Shown: one piece after another, positions 25,233 to 32,953 of the stretch
Layout: each line of letters starts with the position of its first letter
How positions within the stretch are numbered: the first letter of the stretch is position 1
From: Actinophytocola sp044466355
Lineage (GTDB): Bacteria > Actinomycetota > Actinomycetes > Mycobacteriales > Pseudonocardiaceae
NCBI RefSeq assembly: GCF_044466355.1
Contig: NZ_JBITMQ010000002.1
Coordinates: 868,001 to 932,000 of the forward strand
Length of the DNA: 64,000 nucleotides
Direction of reading: 5' to 3'
Translations under genes and position numbers: made by a program
Notes under the pieces: model-generated
Told to the model about the DNA's origin: nothing
Databases searched by the model: none
Seen by the model: the letters and a program-made list of their open reading frames with translations, nothing else

Positions 25233-27356
25233 ATGGCCAAGAATTCCGACAACGGCGGTGGTGGCGGAGCCGCGGTCGCTGTAGACGACCCGGCCAAAGT
25301 GCGGAACATCGTTCTCGTCGGGCCTTCCGGTTCCGGGAAGACCACCCTCACGGAAGCCCTGCTCACCGCCGCAGGCGTGATCAGCAGGGCGGGCACGGTC
25401 ACCGACGGCACCACGGTCTGCGACCACGACCCGGCGGCGCAGCGGCAGCAGCGGTCGGTCGGGTTGTCCGTCGCGCCGCTGGTGCACAACGACGTCAAGA
25501 TCAACCTGATCGACACCCCGGGCTACGCCGACTTCGTCGGCGAGGTGCGCGCCGGCCTGCGCGCCGCGGACGCCGCGCTGTTCGTCGTGTGCGCGGCCGA
25601 GGGCGTCGACCCGGCGACCATCGCGCTCTGGGAGGAGTGCGCCGCGGTGCACATGCCGCGCGCCGTGGTGGTCGCGCGGCTGGACCACCAGCGCGCGGAC
25701 GCCGACGCCGAGATCCGGGCCTGTCAGGAGGCCTTCGGCGCGGGCGTGCTGCCGCTCTACCTCCCGTCGACGGGCAAGCCGGGCCTGCTGGGGCTGATCA
25801 CGCGCCGGTTCTTCGACTACTCGAACGGCTACCCGCCCACGGTGAGCGAACCGGACGAGGCCGACCTCGCGCGGATCGACGAGGCACGCAACGAGCTGAT
25901 CGAGGGGATCATCGCCGAGAGCGAGGACGAGACCCTCATGGACCGCTACCTCGAGGGCGAGGACATCGAGACCGAGACCCTGATCTCGGACCTCGAGACC
26001 GCCGTCGCGCGCGGTTCCTTCCACCCCGTCATCCCGGTGTGCGCGACCAGCGGTGTCGGTCTCGCCGAGCTGCTCGAAGCGTTGACCGGCGCGTTCCCGT
26101 CACCCCTCGAACACACCGTGCCGGACGTGACCGACGTCCACGGCAGGAACGGCAACCGGATCTCCGCGGACCCGAACGGCCCGCTCGTGGCCGAGGTCGT
26201 GCGCACGGCCATCGACTCCTACGTCGGCCGCGTGTCACTCGTCCGGGTGTTCTCCGGGACGTTGCGGCCGGAGCGGCCGGTGCACATCTCCGGGCACGGC
26301 ATGGCCGACCGCGGCCACGAGGACCACGACGTCGACGAACGCGTGGCGCACATCTACTCGCCGCTCGGGTCGAACCTGCGCGAGGTCTCCCACTGCGTCG
26401 CCGGCGACATCTGCGCGCTGACCAAGCTCGGTTCCGCGGAGACCGGCGACACCGTGTCCAGCCCGGACAAGCCGCTGTTGATGCGGCCGTGGACGATGCC
26501 GGAACCGCTGCTGCCGGTGGCGATCGTCGCGAAGACCCGCAGCGACGAGGACAGCCTGTCCCGCAACCTGTCCCGGCTCGTCGCGGGCGACCCGACGCTG
26601 CGACTGGAACGCAACGCCGAGACCCACCAGCTCGTGCTGTGGTGCATGGGTGAGGCGCACGCCGACGTCGTGCTGGCGCGGCTGCGTGCCGGTGGCGCGG
26701 ACGTCGACACCGAACCGGTGAAGGTCGCGCTGCGGGAGACGTTCGCGGGCAAGGCACGCGGGCACGGCAGGCACGTCAAGCAGTCCGGCGGGCACGGCCA
26801 GTACGCCGTGTGCGACATCGAGGTGGAGCCGCTGCCGGTGGGTTCCGGGTTCGAGTTCGCGGACAAGGTCGTCGGCGGGGCCGTGCCGTCACAGTTCATC
26901 GGCTCGGTCGAGAAGGGCGTCCGCGCGCAGCTGGAGAAGGGACTGCATGCGGGCCACCCGGTGGTCGACCTGCGCGTGACCCTGTTCGACGGCAAGGCCC
27001 ACAGCGTCGACTCCTCCGACGCGGCGTTCCAGATGGCGGGTTCGCTCGCGTTGAAGGACGCCGCCGCGAACGGCCGGATCTCGCTGTTGGAACCGGTCGA
27101 CGAGGTGGCCGTGCGGCTGCCGGACGACCACCTCGGCACGGTGCTGGGCGACCTGTCGTCCCGGCGCGGCCGCGTGCTCGGCACGGAGGCCGACGCGTCA
27201 CCGGGCTACAGCGTGGTCCGCGCCGAGGTCCCGGCGACGGCGCTGCTGCGGTACGCGATCGACCTGCGTGCCATGACGTCCGGCTCTGCGACGTTCACCC
27301 GCACGTTCGCGCGGTACGACCCGCTACCGGAGTCACTGGCCGCCCAGATCACGTAA
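25233..27356 (+). CDS. Elongation factor G-like GTPase (EF-G2 type)
   Basis: A 707-residue EF-G homologue. The N-terminus has a Gly-rich leader, then G1 GPSGSGKTTL and G3 DTPGYADF. The usual G4 NKxD is replaced around RLDH (VVVARLDHQRADAD) and the usual ERGITI region reads RQQRSVGLSVAP, both typical of the non-essential actinobacterial EF-G2 paralogue (mycobacterial FusA2). Domains IV-V are complete (GRHVKQSGGHGQYAVCDIEVEPL). The ATG at 25233 follows AAGGGTGAG. It stands alone, with a strong terminator after it. Confidence 0.9.
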   Translation: MAKNSDNGGGGGAAVAVDDPAKVRNIVLVGPSGSGKTTLTEALLTAAGVISRAGTVTDGTTVCDHDPAAQRQQRSVGLSVAPLVHNDVKINLIDTPGYADFVGEVRAGLRAADAALFVVCAAEGVDPATIALWEECAAVHMPRAVVVARLDHQRADADAEIRACQEAFGAGVLPLYLPSTGKPGLLGLITRRFFDYSNGYPPTVSEPDEADLARIDEARNELIEGIIAESEDETLMDRYLEGEDIETETLISDLETAVARGSFHPVIPVCATSGVGLAELLEALTGAFPSPLEHTVPDVTDVHGRNGNRISADPNGPLVAEVVRTAIDSYVGRVSLVRVFSGTLRPERPVHISGHGMADRGHEDHDVDERVAHIYSPLGSNLREVSHCVAGDICALTKLGSAETGDTVSSPDKPLLMRPWTMPEPLLPVAIVAKTRSDEDSLSRNLSRLVAGDPTLRLERNAETHQLVLWCMGEAHADVVLARLRAGGADVDTEPVKVALRETFAGKARGHGRHVKQSGGHGQYAVCDIEVEPLPVGSGFEFADKVVGGAVPSQFIGSVEKGVRAQLEKGLHAGHPVVDLRVTLFDGKAHSVDSSDAAFQMAGSLALKDAAANGRISLLEPVDEVAVRLPDDHLGTVLGDLSSRRGRVLGTEADASPGYSVVRAEVPATALLRYAIDLRAMTSGSATFTRTFARYDPLPESLAAQIT

Positions 27357-27373
27357 GGCCACTGCTCTGAAAG

Positions 27374-27431
27374 ACTGCCCTGACAGACGCTTCGGGACAC
27401 TCAACGTCCCGGAAGCGTTTTTCAGGGCAGT
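27374..27431. terminator. Long bidirectional terminator between the EF-G-like and NUDIX genes
   Basis: ACTGCCCTGA (27374-27383) pairs with TCAGGGCAGT (27422-27431), and inside it ACGCTTC and GGGAC pair with GTCCC and GGAAGCGT. TTTTT follows the inner stem on the plus strand. It also covers the end of the convergent NUDIX gene. Confidence 0.85.
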
Positions 27432-28429
27432 CAGCGGACCGTGCGGACCGTGCCGTTCCACGGGTTCGACAGGACCTCGGGCAGCAGGGTCGACAGCTGC
27501 ACCGGGTACACGGTCGCCTCGGTGGCGCGCAGTTCCTCGGCCGTCCACCACTTGTGTCCGTCGACCGTGTCGTTCTCCAGCTCGGTGAACCCGGACGTGT
27601 CGACGTGCACCTCCTGCGCGAGGTCGGCGACGAAGAACCACTCCTCGCCGTCGTAGGTGCGGCCGTCGAAGCTGAACGCGACGCGCCGCCGCCACACCGG
27701 GCCGACGAGCGCGTCGTCGGAGAGCTTCACGCCGGTCTCCTCGGCCAGCTCACGCAACGCGGCCGTGCGCAGGTCCTCCCCCGGCTCGACGCCACCGCCG
27801 ACGGTGAACCAGAACCGCGTGTCCGGGCGGATCGGGTCGTGGCCGTTGAACAGCAGCACCCTGCGCTCGGCGTCGATCAGCAGCACGCGCGCGGACGGGC
27901 GCGGCAGCGGCCCGGCGTCCGACTCTCCGGACAGGGTCGGCTCGACGATCTCGAAGTACTCGGGCCGCGGCGCCGTGCCCGCGAGCTTCAGCCACCGCAC
28001 CGGCCTGCGGCGCCGTTGCGTGAGCGTGTCGCGGACGGCGTCGTTGTGCACCCGCCGCGCGATCACCACACGGTGTTCCGCGTCCAGCAGCTCGGCGGCC
28101 AGCGCGAGCGGCAGCTTCGCCCGGTCCACGGCCGCGAGCTGGAGCGACAGCCGGTTCTCGGCCTCCTCGCGCTCGTCGCGCGGGGTGCCCTCGGCGCGTT
28201 CGGCCTCGGCACGCAGCCGGTCCGCGCCCACGTCGTCGAGCCGGATCGCCGCCGCCACCGCACGCGCCACGACCGCTCGCCGTGCCAGCGCCGCGTCGAG
28301 CGCCGCCCATGCCGCGTCGGTGCGCACGTGCAACCGGTCGAGCCGGTTCGCGGTCGCGGCGAGCCACAACCCCAGGAGCAGAGCGACGACGAGAACAACG
28401 ACGACAAGCGTGACGACCAACGCTGTCAC
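27431..28429 (-). CDS. Membrane-anchored NUDIX hydrolase
   Basis: A 332-residue protein. An N-terminal span (LVVTLVVVVLVVALLLGLWLAA) and a helical Arg/Ala-rich segment (residues 30-135) precede a C-terminal NUDIX domain with a full Nudix box (GGGVEPGEDLRTAALRELAEETG). Its ATG overlaps the pimA stop (ATGA). A NUDIX gene in this position downstream of pimA is also known in mycobacteria. Confidence 0.88.
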   Translation of the reverse strand: MTALVVTLVVVVLVVALLLGLWLAATANRLDRLHVRTDAAWAALDAALARRAVVARAVAAAIRLDDVGADRLRAEAERAEGTPRDEREEAENRLSLQLAAVDRAKLPLALAAELLDAEHRVVIARRVHNDAVRDTLTQRRRRPVRWLKLAGTAPRPEYFEIVEPTLSGESDAGPLPRPSARVLLIDAERRVLLFNGHDPIRPDTRFWFTVGGGVEPGEDLRTAALRELAEETGVKLSDDALVGPVWRRRVAFSFDGRTYDGEEWFFVADLAQEVHVDTSGFTELENDTVDGHKWWTAEELRATEATVYPVQLSTLLPEVLSNPWNGTVRTVR

Positions 28430-29595
28430 GACACCTCACCAGACTCGAGACCGGCACCTGACTCGACGATCCGCCGTGGGTCGGCGGCGATCGCCTGCTC
28501 GTAGACCCGCAGCACCTGGCCGGACAGCACCGTCCAGTCGAACGCCGTCACGCGCCTGCGTGCGGTCGCCACGAGCGACGCACGCCGCTGCGGGGAGACA
28601 AGCATCCCGCGCAGCGCGTCGGCGAGCCCGACCGGGTCGCCGACCGGGAAGAGGACGCCCGCGGACCCGGCCGCGTCATTGGCGCCGAGGACGCGCCGGA
28701 ACGCGTCGAGGTCGCTGCCGACCACCGCCGCACCGGCCGACATGGCCTCGGTGAGGATCATGCCGAAGCTCTCGCCGCCGGTGTTGGGCGCGCAGTAGAC
28801 GTCGACACTGCGCAGCGCCCGCGCCTTCACCACGTCGTCGGCCTGCCCGAGCAGCACGAGCCGGTCCGCCAGCTCCGGCCCGGCCTGGCGGCGCAGTTCG
28901 TCCTGGTCGCCACCGCCCACGACCAGCAACCGCAGCCCGGGGAGCTCCGGGGCCAGGATCCTCATGGCGGCCAACAGGACCGGCATGCCCTTGCGCGGCT
29001 CGGTGAACCGGCCGACGAAGCCGATCGTGCCGCCCTCGCGCGGGTAGCCGGGCAGCGGTTCGGCGGCGGAGAAGAACGAGACGTCCACCCCGTTGGGGAT
29101 CTCCACCGCGTCGCCGCCGAGGTGTTCGACCTGCACGCGGCGGGCGAGCGCGGACACGGCGATCCGCGCGGTGATCTTCTCCAGGAACGGCCGCAGCACC
29201 GGCTGGAACGCCGCCAGCGTGCGCGACCGCGAGGTGGACGTGTGGAAGGTGGCGACGATCGGGCCGTCGGCGATCATCAACGCCAGCAGCGACAGGCTCG
29301 GCGTCGTCGGCTCGTGCAGGTGCAGCACGTCGAAGTCGTGTTCACGGATCCAGCGGCGCACCCGCCGGTAGGACACCGGCCCGAACGACAGCCGCGCCAC
29401 CGAACCGTTGTAGGGGATGCCGACGGAGCGGCCGGCGGGACGCACGAAGTCGGGCAGCGGCGTGTCCTCGTCGGCCGGGGCGAGCACGTCGACCTCGTGG
29501 CCCCGCTTGCGCAGCGCCTTCGCGAGGTCGAGCACGTGGGACTGCACCCCTCCGGGTACCTCGAAGGAGTACGGGCACACGATGCCGATCTTCAT
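28426..29595 (-). CDS. pimA: Phosphatidylinositol alpha-mannosyltransferase
   Basis: GT4-type glycosyltransferase (389 residues) that adds the first mannose to phosphatidylinositol. N-terminal Rossmann half: MKIGIVCPYSFEVPGGVQSHVLDLAKALRKRGHEV; C-terminal half: GFVGRFTEPRKGMPVLLAAM and the nucleotide-sugar EX7E region ESFGMILTEAMSAG. The ATG at 29595 overlaps the acyltransferase stop. The set acyltransferase-pimA-NUDIX behind pgsA supports the specific name. Confidence 0.92.
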   Translation of the reverse strand: MKIGIVCPYSFEVPGGVQSHVLDLAKALRKRGHEVDVLAPADEDTPLPDFVRPAGRSVGIPYNGSVARLSFGPVSYRRVRRWIREHDFDVLHLHEPTTPSLSLLALMIADGPIVATFHTSTSRSRTLAAFQPVLRPFLEKITARIAVSALARRVQVEHLGGDAVEIPNGVDVSFFSAAEPLPGYPREGGTIGFVGRFTEPRKGMPVLLAAMRILAPELPGLRLLVVGGGDQDELRRQAGPELADRLVLLGQADDVVKARALRSVDVYCAPNTGGESFGMILTEAMSAGAAVVGSDLDAFRRVLGANDAAGSAGVLFPVGDPVGLADALRGMLVSPQRRASLVATARRRVTAFDWTVLSGQVLRVYEQAIAADPRRIVESGAGLESGEVS

Positions 29596-30500
29596 CGCGA
29601 TCCCTGCAGTGCCTTCCGTCGGTCGTCGTCGAGGTCGGCGAGCCAGAGCTTCTGCATCATGTGCCAGTCGGCCGGGCTGGTGGCGATGTCGGCGGCGAAC
29701 GCGTCGGCCATCCGCTGTGTCGCCGGGGCCACGTCCTCGCGGCCGTGCACGTGGACCGGTGTGTGGATCCGCAGGCTCCAGCCGTCCTCGGTGAACGTGT
29801 TGTCCACGATCAGCAGCTCCGCACCGGTGGACGCGGCGAGCCGCGCGGGACCGACGGGCATCCTGGTCTCCTCGCCGAAGAAGGTGACCGGGACGCCGCG
29901 CTTCGACAGGTCCCGGTCGGCGACCAGGCACACGACCTTGTTGGCGCGCAGGCGTTCCATCAGCACCCGGTACGCGCCGCCCTCGCTGGGCAGGATCTCG
30001 AACCCGAGCGACTCGCGGTAGGACACGAACCGCTGGTAGAGCGACTCGGGCTTGAGCCGTTCGTTGACCGTGGTGAAGGGGCCGCAGTGGCCGACCAGCC
30101 AGATGCCGGACACGTCGAAGTTGCCGGTGTGCGGCAGCGCGAGGATCACGCCCTTGCCGCGTTCCAGGGCCGCGTCGACCAGCGGCTTGCCGACCACGAG
30201 GTCGTCGACCTGGCGGTAAATCGCCTTGTGGTCCATGCCGGGCAGGCGGAAGGTCTCCTTCCAGTACCTGGCGTACGACCGCAGACCCGCGCGGACCAGT
30301 TCGTCCAGCTCGGCGGGCCCGGCCTGGGGCACCACGCGCGCGTAGTTGCGGCGCATCTGCCGGGTGCCCGGCCCGTTGCGGCGCGCGCCGAGGTCGGCAG
30401 CCGCCCGGAACACCCCGTTCGCCATCGGCTCCGGCATGCCGCGCACCACGGCCCAGCCGGTGGCGTAGGCGAGATCGGACAACCGTTGCGTGACACTCAT
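29592..30500 (-). CDS. Phosphatidylinositol mannoside acyltransferase
   Basis: A 302-residue LpxL/HtrB-type acyltransferase with the HX4D motif in LPHTGNFDVSG and the neighbouring ADRDLSKRGVPVTFFG. In the PIM pathway this enzyme (PatA in mycobacteria) acylates the mannose of PIM at the inner membrane. The ATG at 30500 overlaps the pgsA stop (ATGA), and pimA follows with another ATGA. Confidence 0.92.
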   Translation of the reverse strand: MSVTQRLSDLAYATGWAVVRGMPEPMANGVFRAAADLGARRNGPGTRQMRRNYARVVPQAGPAELDELVRAGLRSYARYWKETFRLPGMDHKAIYRQVDDLVVGKPLVDAALERGKGVILALPHTGNFDVSGIWLVGHCGPFTTVNERLKPESLYQRFVSYRESLGFEILPSEGGAYRVLMERLRANKVVCLVADRDLSKRGVPVTFFGEETRMPVGPARLAASTGAELLIVDNTFTEDGWSLRIHTPVHVHGREDVAPATQRMADAFAADIATSPADWHMMQKLWLADLDDDRRKALQGSR

Positions 30501-31111
30501 GTAGCCTCCGCTGCCGCCGCCGACTGCCGCACCGCGACCAGCCGCTGTCCCACCGTGATCACCGAGCCGACGACGAGCAGCCACAGTGCCACGTCGACCG
30601 CGTAGGGCACCCCGAGCCCCGTCAGGCCGGTGCCGACCAGCGCGATGATGAGCCGCTCGGCCCGCTCGACCAAGCCGACGTTCGCCGACAGCCCGGCGGC
30701 CTCGGCCCGCGCCTTGACGTAGGAGATGACCTGACCGAGCACCAGGCAGGTCAACGCGGCCGCACCGAGCGGCCTGCTGTCCGCCACCTCGAAGGAGTAC
30801 CACGCGATGCCCGCCATCAACGCACCGTCCGCGATCCGGTCGCACACCGAGTCGAGCACGCCGCCGAACTTCGTGCCGCCACCCTGTGCGCGTGCCATCG
30901 CGCCGTCGAGCAGGTCGAGCATGACGAAGCCCCACACGACGAACGTGCCCGCCAGCAGCTGTCCCGTCGGGAAGAGCCACAGCGCGAACCCGACCGCGCC
31001 CGCGGTGCCGATGAGCGTCATCCCGTTCGGCGTGAGCCCCACCCGCACGAGGGCCGCACCGATCGGATCGGTGACGCGCGAGACCGAGGCTCTGGCGAAG
31101 ATGTTCAGCAT
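30497..31111 (-). CDS. pgsA: Phosphatidylinositol phosphate synthase (CDP-alcohol phosphatidyltransferase)
   Basis: A CDP-alcohol phosphotransferase with the full signature DLLDGAMARAQGGGTKFGGVLDSVCDR, in which four Asp bind metal and substrate. Six spans are predicted. The start ATG at 31111 (MLNIFARASVSRVTDP) is chosen; an in-frame GTG at 31129 is possible. First gene of the pgsA-acyltransferase-pimA-NUDIX operon, which makes PI and PI-mannosides. Confidence 0.93.
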   Translation of the reverse strand: MLNIFARASVSRVTDPIGAALVRVGLTPNGMTLIGTAGAVGFALWLFPTGQLLAGTFVVWGFVMLDLLDGAMARAQGGGTKFGGVLDSVCDRIADGALMAGIAWYSFEVADSRPLGAAALTCLVLGQVISYVKARAEAAGLSANVGLVERAERLIIALVGTGLTGLGVPYAVDVALWLLVVGSVITVGQRLVAVRQSAAAAEAT

Positions 31112-31179
31112 GGGCGCGGCTGGCCTCACGGATGGCGGTAACGGGTGGCCCTGGCAGCCTACTGGGTTGAATCAGGTCG

Positions 31180-31683
31180 TCAGGACGCGCGGCCCTCCGC
31201 CGTCAGGCTCGGGCACGTCACCTCGGGCGGCGTGCCGAGGCCTCGCTGAATGGCCCTGCTGATCTCCCCGAGCTGCTCCACCTGCTCCGGCGTGAGCTGG
31301 TCGAACAACCGCGCCCGGACCTCGGTCACGTGCCCGGGCGCCGCGGCCTCCAGTGCCGCGTAGCCCCGGTCCGTCAACATCGCGAACGAGCCGCGCTTGT
31401 CGGTCGGGCAGTCGCGACGGCGTACCCAGCCTGCCTCCTCGAGGCGGGCGACGGCGTGCGACAGCCGGCTACGGGAGGAGTTGCGGACACCCGCCAGCTC
31501 GCTCATGCGCATCGTGCGGTCGGGGGCTTCGGACAGCGCGACGAGGATCTCGTAGTACGCGTGCGGCATCCCGGCGTCCCGCTGGAGCTGCCGGGCGAGA
31601 GCGTCGGTCAGCCCAAGGGTCGCCGACAGAAACGAACGCCAGATGTCCTGCTCGCGTTCGGACAACCATCGGATCTCGGACAT
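31180..31683 (-). CDS. MarR family transcriptional regulator
   Basis: A 167-residue winged-helix regulator (MRMSELAGVRNSSRSRLSHAVARLEEAGWVRRRDCPTDKRGSFAMLTDRG). Divergent from a YceI gene, with two similar palindromes between them, so it probably represses itself and yceI. MarR-YceI pairs often respond to oxidants or phenolics, which is inference here. It is inserted between pgsA and HIT, which are adjacent in mycobacteria. Confidence 0.92.
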   Translation of the reverse strand: MSEIRWLSEREQDIWRSFLSATLGLTDALARQLQRDAGMPHAYYEILVALSEAPDRTMRMSELAGVRNSSRSRLSHAVARLEEAGWVRRRDCPTDKRGSFAMLTDRGYAALEAAAPGHVTEVRARLFDQLTPEQVEQLGEISRAIQRGLGTPPEVTCPSLTAEGRAS

Positions 31684-31699
31684 GACACCAGTGTACTTG

Positions 31700-31745
31700 T
31701 TGAACTCTCAATCATGTAGGTGTACAGTTCCGATTGATCGCTCAA
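31700..31745. promoter_or_regulatory. Paired MarR operators in the marR-yceI interval
   Basis: TTGA-N4-TCAA occurs at 31700-31711 and again at 31734-31745, centres 34 bp apart (just over three helical turns). The wider 15-mers GTTGAACTCTCAATC and GATTGATCGCTCAAC are inverted relative to each other (12/15). Confidence 0.7.
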
Positions 31746-31771
31746 CCATTTTTCACAGGAGGACCTTCCCG

Positions 31772-32341
31772 ATGAGCAGTGCCACCAGCATCGACATCCC
31801 GGGCTACGTTGCCGGTACCTGGGACATCGACCAGGCGCACTCCGAAGTGGGCTTCGTCGTCCGCCACCTGGTGGTCACGAAGGTCCGCGGCCGCTTCGCC
31901 AACTTCAGTGGCACGATCGTGACCGCCGAGAACCCGCTCGAGTCGAGCGTCGACGTCGAGATCGACCTGAACTCGATCACCACGAACCAGGAGCAGCGCG
32001 ACGGTCACCTGCGCTCGGCCGACTTCTTCGAGGTCGAGACCTACCCGACGATGACCTACAAGGCGTCCGGCGCCCGTCAGGACGGCGACAAGTTCGTCCT
32101 CGACGGCGAACTGACCCTCAAGGGCGTGACCAAGGTCGTGCCGCTGACCTTCGAGCTGAACGGCATCGGCGAGAACCCCCTCGCGGGCGGCACCGTCGCC
32201 GGGTTCTCGGCCACCGCGACGATCAACCGCAAGGACTTCAACGTCAACTTCGAGGGCGTGCAGAACGGCATCGCCATCGTCAGCGACAAGATCGAGATCC
32301 ACATCGAGGCCGAGGCCAACCTCCGCCAGCCGGAGGCCTGA
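31772..32341 (+). CDS. YceI family lipid-binding protein
   Basis: A 189-residue YceI/lipocalin-like protein without a signal peptide: GTWDIDQAHSEVGFVVRHL, VEIDLNSITTNQEQRDGHLRSADFF, LDGELTLKGVTKVVPL. The family binds isoprenoids or other lipids in an elongated barrel. A strong ribosome site (CAGGAGGA) precedes the ATG. Divergent from MarR. Confidence 0.95.
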   Translation: MSSATSIDIPGYVAGTWDIDQAHSEVGFVVRHLVVTKVRGRFANFSGTIVTAENPLESSVDVEIDLNSITTNQEQRDGHLRSADFFEVETYPTMTYKASGARQDGDKFVLDGELTLKGVTKVVPLTFELNGIGENPLAGGTVAGFSATATINRKDFNVNFEGVQNGIAIVSDKIEIHIEAEANLRQPEA

Positions 32342-32358
32342 GCCCCACCCGGTGTCCC

Positions 32359-32396
32359 GTGAAGGCCCCCTCGCGCGTGCGCGACGGGGCCTTCAC
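32359..32396. terminator. Bidirectional terminator between yceI and the HIT gene
   Basis: GTGAAGGCCCC (32359-32369) pairs perfectly with GGGGCCTTCAC (32386-32396); the loop itself contains TCGCGC/GCGCGA. It overlaps the HIT stop codon. Confidence 0.8.
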
Positions 32397-32944
32397 CGCA
32401 TCTCGGCCCAGGCCTTCGCCAGCATCGAGCGGGTCTCGCCGAGCAGCTGCGGCAGCACCTTCGTGTGCCCGATCACCGGCATGAAGTTCGCGTCCCCGCC
32501 CCACCTGGGCACCACGTGCTGGTGCAGGTGCGCGGCGATCCCGGCGCCCGCGATCACGCCCTGGTTCATCCCCACGTTGAACCCGTGCGGCGCCGACACC
32601 GCACGGGTGACGGTCATCGCCTTCTGCGTGAACCGCGCCAGCTCGGTGGTCTCCTCCGGCGTCAGGTCCGTGTAGTCGGCGACGTGCCGGTACGGCACCA
32701 CCATCAGGTGCCCGGGGTTGTACGGGTACAGGTTCAGCACCCCGTACACCAGCTCGCCGCGCGCGATGATCAGCGCGTCGGCGTCCTCGAGCGCGGGCAG
32801 GCGGCAGAACGGGCACCCGTCGGCCTCCGCACCGACGGGCTTGCCCTCGCCCTTGATGTAGGCCATGCGGTGCGGAGTCCAGAGGCGCTGCAACGCGTCG
32901 GGAATCCCGACGCCCTCCTGCTCGACGAACTCCGCACCGTTCAT
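32393..32944 (-). CDS. HIT-domain nucleotide phosphorylase/hydrolase (Ap4A type)
   Basis: A 183-residue HIT protein with the histidine triad HLHQHVVPRW, a CPFCRLP pair near residue 45 that may bind zinc, and LYPYNPGHLMVVPYRHVAD. Mycobacterial relatives are Ap4A phosphorylases. It starts 9 bp after the thrS stop on the same strand, a conserved pairing. Confidence 0.93.
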   Translation of the reverse strand: MNGAEFVEQEGVGIPDALQRLWTPHRMAYIKGEGKPVGAEADGCPFCRLPALEDADALIIARGELVYGVLNLYPYNPGHLMVVPYRHVADYTDLTPEETTELARFTQKAMTVTRAVSAPHGFNVGMNQGVIAGAGIAAHLHQHVVPRWGGDANFMPVIGHTKVLPQLLGETRSMLAKAWAEMR

Positions 32945-32953
32945 GCAGTGATC

